The notes beneath the pieces are model-generated. The model searched no databases. It had not been told where the DNA came from and saw nothing but the letters and a program-made list of their open reading frames with translations. From Planctomycetota bacterium (GTDB lineage Bacteria > Planctomycetota > Phycisphaerae > Phycisphaerales > Phycisphaeraceae), in NCBI GenBank assembly GCA_024276075.1, contig JAJRXX010000038.1, positions 1-64,000 of the forward strand: DNA of 64,000 nucleotides, in the 5' to 3' direction. The first letter of the stretch is position 1. The number at the start of each line of letters is the position of its first letter. Of the stretch, positions 27,587 to 34,742 are shown in pieces. A program made the translations under genes and the position numbers.

Positions 27587-29509
27587 ATGGCTAAAAACCA
27601 ACCGAGGATCATCGTGGTCGGAGGTGGACTAGCAGGGCTGGCGGCGTCTGTACGCATCGCAGAGGCGGGCTTGCCCGTCGATCTGTTCAGCATGGTCCCC
27701 GTCAAACGTTCGCACAGCGTCTGCGCTCAGGGCGGCATCAATGCCTGCAACGAAGTAGCGCGTCAGCAGGGCTACTCCGAGTGGCTGCACATGGACGAGA
27801 CGCTCTACGGCGGCGACTTCCTCAACCACCAGCCGCCCGTCTACGAAATGACCCACTGGGCGCCCAAGATCATCGACCTGATGGACCGCATGGGCGTGCC
27901 TTTTAACCGCACTTCAGAGGGCCAACGCGATCTGAGAATGTTTGGCGGCAGCCTGTTTAAACGCACACACTTCGCCGGTGCCACGACCGGCCAGCAACTC
28001 TTGTACGCGCTCGACGAGCAGACCCGCCGATACGAAACGCAGGGCAAGATCAACAAATACGAGTTCTGGGAATTTCTCTGGCCCGTGATCGATCCGGACA
28101 CCGAGCGCTGCGTGGGCATCGTCGCACAGGACATGCGGTCGATGCAGGTCCGCTCGTTTCGCGCCGATGCGGTGGTCATGGCCACCGGCGGTTGTGGTGT
28201 CGTGTTCGGCAAGAGCACAATGAGCGTGATCTGTACCGGCGGGGCCGCGTCACGCTGCTACCAAGCAGGTGCTTGGCTGGGCAACCCCGAGTTTGTCCAG
28301 GTACACCCCACGGCCATCCCCGGCGAGGATAAGTGCAGGCTCATGAGCGAGTCGGCCCGTGGCGAGGGTGGACGCGTCTGGGTACCCGCAGTCAAAAAAG
28401 ACGGCAAGTGGCACCCACACCCCGATGCTGGCAAGCACCCCAATCAAATCCCGCAGTCCGAGCGGTGGTACATCCTCGAAGAAAAGTACCCCAAGTACGG
28501 CAACCTCGTCCCACGCGACATCGCTACGCGCGAGATATTTTTCATCTGCCAGCAGGGGTTCGGCGTCGGCGGCGGACGCATGGTCTACCTCGACGTCTCG
28601 CACCTACCCGAGCAGACCAAGCACAAGCTCGACGGCATCCTCGAGATTTACGAAAAATTTACCGGCGACAACCCCCGCCAAGTTCCCATGAAGATATTCC
28701 CTGCTGTCCACTACAGCATGGGCGGGCTGTACACCGTCTATACCCCCAAGCCCGACGGCAAGGGCATGGTCCACGGCGACCCCAATAACATGATGACCAA
28801 CGTCACCGGCCTGTACGCCTTCGGCGAGGTCAACTATCAGTACCACGGCGCCACGCGCCTCGGTGCCAACGCCCTGCTGAATTGCATCTTCGACGGCCTG
28901 TACTGCGGCTTGGGTGTCGCCAACTACGTCCGCGACCATATCAAGGGTACCCGTGCTGTCGACCTGCCCCCCACCGCTTTCGACAAAGCCCAGCAGCAGG
29001 AAGAAAACAAGATCAAACGGCTGATCGAATCCGACGGCCAATCCAACCCCTACGAGTTGCACCAGCGACTGGGCGACGAGATGACCGACTCCTGCACCGT
29101 CGTGCGTGAGGAGTCTCGCATGCGGCAGGCGTACGACGTGCTCCGAGAACTCAAAGCCCAATACAAAAACGTCCGACTCAGCGACACCGGCATGTGGACC
29201 AATCAGAATCTGAGCTTCACCCGTGCGCTGGGCGATATGCTGATCTATGCCGAAGCGCTCCTGGCTGCGTCGATCCTCAGGAAAGAGTCTCGCGGCTCGC
29301 ACTACCGCCCCGACTACCCCGAGCGCGACGACGCGAAGTTCCACAAGACCACCATTGCCAAATACGACGCAGCCAACGACCAGCCGATACTCGAATACGA
29401 GCCGGTACCCTCGCCACTGGTCGAGCCCAGGGCACGCACCTACGGCAAAGTTGAAACAGGCGAAGCCAACGCCACCGATCAGCAAAAGCAACCCGCCGCC
29501 GCGAGATAA
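27587..29509 (+). CDS. sdhA: succinate dehydrogenase flavoprotein subunit
   Basis: 640 aa. FAD site IIVVGGGLAGLAASVRIAEA; the His that binds FAD covalently is in RSHSVCAQGGINA (His at about residue 43). Substrate site VQVHPTAIPG, and HGATRLGANALLNCIFDG carries the catalytic Arg. It oxidises succinate to fumarate in the TCA cycle (or the reverse reaction). The start is the ATG at 27587; the open frame before it is short and unlike the family. It is followed 4 bases later by an extra membrane-protein gene instead of sdhB. Confidence 0.97.
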   Translation: MAKNQPRIIVVGGGLAGLAASVRIAEAGLPVDLFSMVPVKRSHSVCAQGGINACNEVARQQGYSEWLHMDETLYGGDFLNHQPPVYEMTHWAPKIIDLMDRMGVPFNRTSEGQRDLRMFGGSLFKRTHFAGATTGQQLLYALDEQTRRYETQGKINKYEFWEFLWPVIDPDTERCVGIVAQDMRSMQVRSFRADAVVMATGGCGVVFGKSTMSVICTGGAASRCYQAGAWLGNPEFVQVHPTAIPGEDKCRLMSESARGEGGRVWVPAVKKDGKWHPHPDAGKHPNQIPQSERWYILEEKYPKYGNLVPRDIATREIFFICQQGFGVGGGRMVYLDVSHLPEQTKHKLDGILEIYEKFTGDNPRQVPMKIFPAVHYSMGGLYTVYTPKPDGKGMVHGDPNNMMTNVTGLYAFGEVNYQYHGATRLGANALLNCIFDGLYCGLGVANYVRDHIKGTRAVDLPPTAFDKAQQQEENKIKRLIESDGQSNPYELHQRLGDEMTDSCTVVREESRMRQAYDVLRELKAQYKNVRLSDTGMWTNQNLSFTRALGDMLIYAEALLAASILRKESRGSHYRPDYPERDDAKFHKTTIAKYDAANDQPILEYEPVPSPLVEPRARTYGKVETGEANATDQQKQPAAAR

Positions 29510-29513
29510 GACG

Positions 29514-30056
29514 ATGAGCACGCTCCAGCGACCACCCATGACAGTCGCCCACGACGCACCGGCCGCCACCGCGCAACGTGTCGAGCAAAACCTCTGGCTA
29601 CCCCCCGCACGCCTGCGCCGATACGAGTGGAATAAGGTCATCGGCGGCCTGCTAGCCTGCACGATTTTCGCCGGATGGCTGGTTCTGCAGTGGTCCAACC
29701 CCGTCATGAGGCTGGTATCTCTGCTGCTGATCACCGTGACCGCTTGGGTCGTCGTATCGTCGATCCGTGACGACCGCCGCCACAGCCACGGCAGACAGAT
29801 CGCCCTGACCCACGACATACTGAGCATCACCATGCCCGACGCCACGACACCTGTTCGCCTGGCCGACGTGGCCCTGGCCCAGTGGCGCGACGACGATCAA
29901 CCGGGTCTCTGGTTTTACGGTACGGACAATCGCGTCCTGGCTCACCTCGACACCGACTTTCTGGCGGACCAGGAGCAAGCACGCCGATTCTTGAGGTGGG
30001 CACGCCAACTCACGCCCCTGCCCTTTGACGTGCGATGGCCCCATACGGCTGCGTAA
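29514..30056 (+). CDS. membrane protein of unknown function inserted between sdhA and sdhB
   Basis: 180 aa; family not recognised. Residues 45-85 form two close hydrophobic helices (GLLACTIFAGWLVL, LVSLLLITVTAWVVV). The rest is soluble: ITMPDATTPVRLADVALAQW and LWFYGTDNRVLAHLDTDFL resemble a small PH-like beta domain, and a final helix is Arg-rich (ARRFLRWARQL). Two helices followed by a beta domain recall bacterial PH/YdbT-type membrane proteins, but this is a weak similarity by eye. The start ATG at 29514 lies 4 bases after the sdhA stop and sdhB begins 37 bases later, so it is part of the operon. It may help assembly of the complex. Confidence 0.75.
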   Translation: MSTLQRPPMTVAHDAPAATAQRVEQNLWLPPARLRRYEWNKVIGGLLACTIFAGWLVLQWSNPVMRLVSLLLITVTAWVVVSSIRDDRRHSHGRQIALTHDILSITMPDATTPVRLADVALAQWRDDDQPGLWFYGTDNRVLAHLDTDFLADQEQARRFLRWARQLTPLPFDVRWPHTAA

Positions 30057-30093
30057 ACCCACGGAGCTACAAAACAACGGGATCGACAGACAC

Positions 30094-30870
30094 ATGAGCA
30101 GCGAAACCAACAAAAACAGGACGATCCGGTTCAAGATCAAGCGGCAAGACGCGCCCGATTCCCCCTCGTACTGGGACGAGTTCGACGCCCCCTGCCCACC
30201 CGGTGCCAATGTCATTAGCTGTCTGCTATGGATCGCAGCCAACCCCACCACCACCACCGGGCGCCAGGCCACACCCGTAGCTTGGGACTGCAACTGCCTC
30301 GAAGAAGTCTGCGGTGCCTGCACGATGGTCATCAACGGCCGTGCACGACAAAGCTGCTCAGCCCTGATCGACGAGCTTCAAAAAGAGGACCCCGTGGTCA
30401 CGCTCGAGCCGATGAGCAAGTTCCCCGTGGTCCGCGACCTGGTCGTCGACCGTAGCCGCATCTTCAATGCGCTAACAAAGGTCAAAGCGTGGGTCCCCGT
30501 GGACGGGATGCACGCGATGGGCCCCGGCCCGACCGAGACGCCTCAGCAGCAGGAGACACGGTACGCGTTATCACGGTGCATGAGCTGCGGCTGCTGCCTC
30601 GAAGCCTGCCCGCAATACCTGATTGATAACGAATTCATCGGCGCCCACGCCATCAGCCAGGCGCGTTATTTCAACGCCCACGCCACCGGCGCTTCGCTCG
30701 CGGGCAACCGCCTCGACGCGCTGGAGGGTCCCGGCGGGATCACCGATTGCGGCAACGCGCAGAACTGCGTCAAGGTATGCCCCAAAGAAATCCCCCTCAC
30801 CGAGTCGATCGCCGACATTGGCAGACAAACAACGGTCCACGCCATCGAGAAGTTCTTCACCGGCAAATGA
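30094..30870 (+). CDS. sdhB: succinate dehydrogenase iron-sulfur subunit
   Basis: 258 aa. The [2Fe-2S] ligands are in DCNCLEEVCGACTMVING plus QSCSAL; the [4Fe-4S] ligands are in SRCMSCGCCLEACP; the [3Fe-4S] set includes NAQNCVKVCPKEIPL. It transfers electrons from the flavin to the quinone site. The ATG at 30094 is selected because the longer frame overlaps the preceding gene. The N-terminal extension before KIKRQDAP is short. The last gene of the sdh operon; a 159-base gap follows. Confidence 0.97.
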   Translation: MSSETNKNRTIRFKIKRQDAPDSPSYWDEFDAPCPPGANVISCLLWIAANPTTTTGRQATPVAWDCNCLEEVCGACTMVINGRARQSCSALIDELQKEDPVVTLEPMSKFPVVRDLVVDRSRIFNALTKVKAWVPVDGMHAMGPGPTETPQQQETRYALSRCMSCGCCLEACPQYLIDNEFIGAHAISQARYFNAHATGASLAGNRLDALEGPGGITDCGNAQNCVKVCPKEIPLTESIADIGRQTTVHAIEKFFTGK

Positions 30871-31029
30871 TCACCCGTTCTCAGGACTCTCGGCAGACGA
30901 CAAGCCCCTATTTCCCACACCCTCACGCTATCTGTCGCCCATTCAAACCGCCGCCCCGTCCGATAATACCAGCCCGTCAACCCCCTAAAACCACGCCCGA
31001 AGACGATCGGTTATGGCCGTACAGGTTTC

Positions 31030-31893
31030 ATGCCGAATAATATAACTACCGCCCCACCCCGTTGGGCCTGGACCTATCTCATGCTCCCAATCGCAGACGA
31101 TGCTGATCAGTGCATCTCGATCCGCCCACTGGTGCGATACGTCGACCGAGAGCAAGCGGTGATCGACATCCGCGTCACCCTGCACCGCCGCCGTGATATC
31201 GGTAGCACCCAGGCAACCGATTTGGAGCTTCCCCTGGAGCTTTTTGTAGACGTCAAGGGACCAGACGGTTACGCCTACGAACACCACGCCCACCTGGACC
31301 TGCAAGACAACACAGGCATGGTGCGGTTCGAGATGGGCGACCCGCAACGATGGTGGCCCACGGGCATGGGACAGCAGCCGTTGTACGACCTGAGCGTCGT
31401 CGTCTTATTCGAGGACGATGTCATTGACCAATGGTCCAACACGATCGGTCTGACGTCGGTCCGACCCATGACCAAGCACATCTCGCTTGCGCACAATACA
31501 CACACCGCAGCGATGGGCCTGCCGCTCGACGAGCAAGCTATCCTGCTGATCAACGGCCACGAATGTTCGATCCGCACGGTCGTGCCGGTCGACCCGCCCG
31601 ATGAGCAGCAGGTCCTGCCCGTGGGCAAACACTGCCTGCTGATCGTGCGTGGCCACTACGGACCCGACGAGTTGTACAACGCCGCCGACCGAGCGGGCAC
31701 GCTGTTAGTCCAATCGATACCCCCTACCCACGACATTGATGCTGACCCGTCCATCGGAGTGCAGATCGACCGCCTCGCGGGACACCCGTCACTCGCGGGC
31801 TGGCTGGTCGAAAGCGACGACACGGATAGCGATCGTCTCGCGGCTCACGTGCACGACCTGGACCCGACGCGAGGCGTGTTGCGGTATCTGTAA
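31030..31893 (+). CDS. GH2-like protein with a degenerate catalytic part
   Basis: 287 aa. Residues 15-146 look like the immunoglobulin-like domain that precedes the barrel in glycoside hydrolase family 2: RWWPTGMGQQPLYDLSVVV at 107-125 and SNTIGLTSVRP at 136-146. What follows copies landmarks of a GH2 barrel in shortened form: LLINGHECSIRTV (172-184), DELYNAADRAGTLLVQSIP (213-231) and GHPSLAGWLVES (251-262). The barrel is less than half its normal length, and the Asn-Glu acid/base pair expected after the NHPS-x-x-x-W motif is missing (Val-Glu instead). There is no signal peptide. It is probably a non-catalytic sugar-binding or scaffold protein; the in-frame copy with no stops argues against a fresh pseudogene. 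Confidence 0.6.
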   Translation: MPNNITTAPPRWAWTYLMLPIADDADQCISIRPLVRYVDREQAVIDIRVTLHRRRDIGSTQATDLELPLELFVDVKGPDGYAYEHHAHLDLQDNTGMVRFEMGDPQRWWPTGMGQQPLYDLSVVVLFEDDVIDQWSNTIGLTSVRPMTKHISLAHNTHTAAMGLPLDEQAILLINGHECSIRTVVPVDPPDEQQVLPVGKHCLLIVRGHYGPDELYNAADRAGTLLVQSIPPTHDIDADPSIGVQIDRLAGHPSLAGWLVESDDTDSDRLAAHVHDLDPTRGVLRYL

Positions 31894-31995
31894 TACCCAA
31901 CCCTTGCTCGACCATTATTATCCAGCTTCGCACGGTGTTTTTTCCGTCATCAGCAGGCAATCCCCATACCCCGCCAAGCCCTGTAGAATGACCTG

Positions 31996-32556
31996 ATGAT
32001 TTCGTTGTTCCTGGGTCTCAGCGCCGCCAATATCATCATGCTCACCATCGTCTTCGGCCTGGGCATGTCCGCCACCGACGCGCAAGGTCAACCCACCGCC
32101 ATCTTCCCGTTTCACATCACCTTTGCCATTGCCGCGGGTTTTATGACGCTGCTGACACACACAGCCGTCTACACCTACTTCATGGCCACCACCCGTTGGC
32201 TCCAAGCCGCCTGCGACAAGGCAGCCTTGGGTACCCACCGCTTCGTTGCACCCGCTCTGACACGAAAGAACCGTGGACTGGTCATCGTCATGATCGCCAT
32301 TGCCACCACGATCGCCACGATGTTCGTCGGAGCCGCTGTCGACCCAACCATGCCCGGTACGGGTGTGCCAGGCGGTGTGCATCTGGCCATGGCTGTGTTA
32401 ACGATTCTTGTCAACCTCGCCGCAGCAGCCTGTCAGTTCCCGTTGATCCAGCAACAGAGCAGGCTAATCGACGACGCCTTGACTCACGTTAATAATATGC
32501 CCCCTGCAAACAAAGACGCTGCACCACCTATCGGCAACACCTACAACAGCCCGTAG
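31996..32556 (+). CDS. four-helix membrane protein of unknown function
   Basis: 186 aa, family not recognised. Four hydrophobic helices: about residues 3-25 (LSAANIIMLTIVFGLGMS), 36-60 (ITFAIAAGFMTLLTHTAVYT), 92-112 (GLVIVMIAIATTIATMFVGA) and 128-150. A short polar loop DPTMPGTGVPGG precedes the last helix. The soluble C-terminal tail is Gln/Asp-rich. It lies 102 bases after the GH2-like gene and 19 bases before the LolA-like gene, so it is probably co-transcribed with the latter. Confidence 0.65.
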   Translation: MISLFLGLSAANIIMLTIVFGLGMSATDAQGQPTAIFPFHITFAIAAGFMTLLTHTAVYTYFMATTRWLQAACDKAALGTHRFVAPALTRKNRGLVIVMIAIATTIATMFVGAAVDPTMPGTGVPGGVHLAMAVLTILVNLAAAACQFPLIQQQSRLIDDALTHVNNMPPANKDAAPPIGNTYNSP

Positions 32557-32575
32557 CACTGCCACAGGGACCTCC

Positions 32576-33424
32576 ATGACTCGCATCAGAGCACTGGCCA
32601 TCTTGATGACATTCACCGCCAACACCGCGTGCCAAGCCGCGGACGCGCCCACCGGGTCGATTGTCGCAACCGACCCGGCGACACCCGCCGACCACCAGAC
32701 GTCCGCTGATAATTCGGCGAAAAGCTGGCTCGACCGGATCGAAAAGCGTGCTTCGCAGATCAAGACCCTCCACGCCAAGATCACTTATGACCGTATTCAG
32801 CAACTAGTCGGCGACCGTCAGCGACGATTCGGCAGACTCGTCTACGCCGCCGGGCCGCCCGGTCGATTTGCCGTACTGTTCGATCGTTTGCTTGTGGACA
32901 ACCGACTCGACCACGACGAACGGCAATATATCTTTGACGGCCAATGGCTCGTCGAACGCTACGACGACGAAAAACTATTCATCAAGCGGCAGATCGCCCC
33001 ACCACCCAGGCCCGGCCACCCCGCTCAAGGGGCTGACCCGTTGGCACTGGGCTCCGGACCGTTCGCATTACCGATCAACATGCAAAAGGACAAAGTCCTC
33101 CAGCGCTTCCATGTCGAACTGATTCGTCCCTGCACGTTGAGCGATCAGCCCGACGCGATTCAACTGCGCCTGACGCCCAAAGCCACCGACTCCAACGGAT
33201 TCACCCGTATGGACCTCGTCTACAATCGCCGGTCGCTGCTGCCCCTGGTCGTGAGCACCCTCGACGACTCGGAAAACCAATCCGTCATCACGCTCAGCGA
33301 GTTGCGTGTAAATACCCCCATCGACGACGGCGTGCTCGATACCACCGCTCCTACCGAACGAGGCTGGCGCGTCGAGGTCAAGCCATGGGAAGATCGCCCC
33401 GCCTCGACCGGATCACAGGAATAG
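32576..33424 (+). CDS. LolA-like outer-membrane lipoprotein carrier family protein
   Basis: 282 aa. N-terminal export signal (ALAILMTFTANTACQAADAP; the Cys could be a lipobox). The core WLDRIEKRASQIKTLHAKIT and RRFGRLVYAAGPPGRFAVLF is the LolA/LolB-like open beta-barrel pattern, with YIFDGQWLVERYDDEKLFIK and MDLVYNRRSLLPLVVSTLDD following. Planctomycetes carry several such proteins, which bind lipoprotein acyl chains or other lipids in the periplasm. It sits 19 bases after the membrane-protein gene. Convergent with the aminotransferase, with repeat C between. Confidence 0.75.
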   Translation: MTRIRALAILMTFTANTACQAADAPTGSIVATDPATPADHQTSADNSAKSWLDRIEKRASQIKTLHAKITYDRIQQLVGDRQRRFGRLVYAAGPPGRFAVLFDRLLVDNRLDHDERQYIFDGQWLVERYDDEKLFIKRQIAPPPRPGHPAQGADPLALGSGPFALPINMQKDKVLQRFHVELIRPCTLSDQPDAIQLRLTPKATDSNGFTRMDLVYNRRSLLPLVVSTLDDSENQSVITLSELRVNTPIDDGVLDTTAPTERGWRVEVKPWEDRPASTGSQE

Positions 33425-33437
33425 ACACCTCGAAACA

Positions 33438-33500
33438 GGTGCGGCATGGGTTGCTTGCAACCCGTGTAAACGGCCCATTGCCAGCAAGCCTGTGCCACCC
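33438..33500. repeat. dispersed hairpin repeat C, copy 2
   Basis: CATGGGTTG (33445-33453) pairs with CAACCCGTG (33458-33466) across CTTG, with one G-U pair. The end of the element, GCAAGCCTGTGCCACCC, is the inverted form of the GGGTGGCAC opening of copy 1. It lies between convergent genes (LolA-like, plus strand; aminotransferase, minus strand), where it could stop transcription from both sides. Confidence 0.65.
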
Positions 33501-33517
33501 ATCACGCATCCATCCAC

Positions 33518-34672
33518 CTACGGCAGCGCCTCGATCAGCGTATCGATCTGCTCGGGTGTGTTATAGAAATGCACACTCGCACGCAGCCGTCCTTCACGCA
33601 CGACGATGATGATCCCGCGTTTCTCCAGTTCCACCACGATCCGCGCCGGCGACGGGGTCTGCCGCACCGATGTCGACGGCGGATCGAACACCACGATCCC
33701 GCTGCGCTCGCCATCGCCACGCGGACTGAACACGCCGTACCCTCGGTCGACCAAACCCGCACACAGCCGCGCGGTGAGCGACTCGACCCGTGACCAGACC
33801 GTCTCGATGCCCACCTCCAGAAGCATCTCGATGCTCGCACCCATCGCCATGACGCCGGGGATGTTGTAGCTGCCCGGCTCAAATCGTTTGGCCGTCGGCT
33901 CGAACTCGAACCGATAGTCGCCGTAATTCGAGCTGTCGACCATGTTCATCCACCCCACAACGCTCGGGTGCAGCCGCTCGATCAGCGAGCCCCGGCAATA
34001 GAAAATCCCGCACCCCTCGGGTGACAGCAGCCATTTGTGCCCGTCCGCCGCCAGGAAGTCGATGCCCATCGTCTCCACGTCCACCGGCATCACGCCCACG
34101 CTCTGGATCGCATCCACGCACAGATACCCACCCACCCGGTGTACCGCGTCACTGATCGGTCGCAGGTCGATCCGGAACCCCGACGCATACTGCACGTGTG
34201 AGATTGACACGACGCGTGTCCGATCCGTCACCGCTGCCACAACTTCTCGCGCGTCGATTCGGCCGTCCGGCGTCTGAGCCACCTCGATGACCTCCACACC
34301 CAAGCGTCGGAGGTCTTCCCACGGATAGCGGTTTGCCGGATACTCCACGTTGGTGATGACCACATGATCGCCCGGCCCCCACGCCAAGCCCTTGGCTACC
34401 AGGCTCAACCCTGCGGATGTGTTCGCTACGAATGCGATCTCGTCACCACTAGCCGCGCCGATGAGTTTCGCTGCCGCCGCTTTGGTCGTCTTCGCCTTGG
34501 CGTACCAACCCGCACCGACATACGCTGCGGATTCAGCTTGGTCCGCATACGCACGGATCGCCGCAGCTGCAGGCCCGCTGATCGGCGCCACCCCCGCGTG
34601 ATTAAAAAACACCCTCTTACGCAAGATCGGGAACTGATCAGAATAATCAATTGTTATTTGGTCAGGCATCAT
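33518..34672 (-). CDS. class V PLP-dependent aminotransferase (SufS/CefD-like)
   Basis: 384 aa. N terminus RVFFNHAGVAPISGPAAAAI; EIAFVANTSAGLSLVAKGL (phosphate cradle); VVSISHVQYASGFRIDL (His over PLP); the PLP lysine is in LAADGHKWLLSPEGCGIFYC. The closest general groups are isopenicillin-N epimerase-like and cysteine desulfurase-like proteins. The active-site Cys loop of SufS/CsdA is not evident and no sulfur-assembly gene is adjacent, so a desulfurase role is doubtful. Divergent from the TPR/peptidase gene, with 70 bases between. Confidence 0.88.
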   Translation of the reverse strand: MMPDQITIDYSDQFPILRKRVFFNHAGVAPISGPAAAAIRAYADQAESAAYVGAGWYAKAKTTKAAAAKLIGAASGDEIAFVANTSAGLSLVAKGLAWGPGDHVVITNVEYPANRYPWEDLRRLGVEVIEVAQTPDGRIDAREVVAAVTDRTRVVSISHVQYASGFRIDLRPISDAVHRVGGYLCVDAIQSVGVMPVDVETMGIDFLAADGHKWLLSPEGCGIFYCRGSLIERLHPSVVGWMNMVDSSNYGDYRFEFEPTAKRFEPGSYNIPGVMAMGASIEMLLEVGIETVWSRVESLTARLCAGLVDRGYGVFSPRGDGERSGIVVFDPPSTSVRQTPSPARIVVELEKRGIIIVVREGRLRASVHFYNTPEQIDTLIEALP

Positions 34673-34742
34673 GCCGATCCTAGACTATCAGACAGTGGGC
34701 AGCTAGCCGCTGGCGACCGATCATGCCGTTGCAGATACATAT

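Noticed and set aside
28604-29845. 413-codon open frame on the minus strand
   Set aside because: Exactly antisense to sdhA and the next gene; Val/Gly-rich mirror composition, no domain. A shadow of GC-rich codon use.
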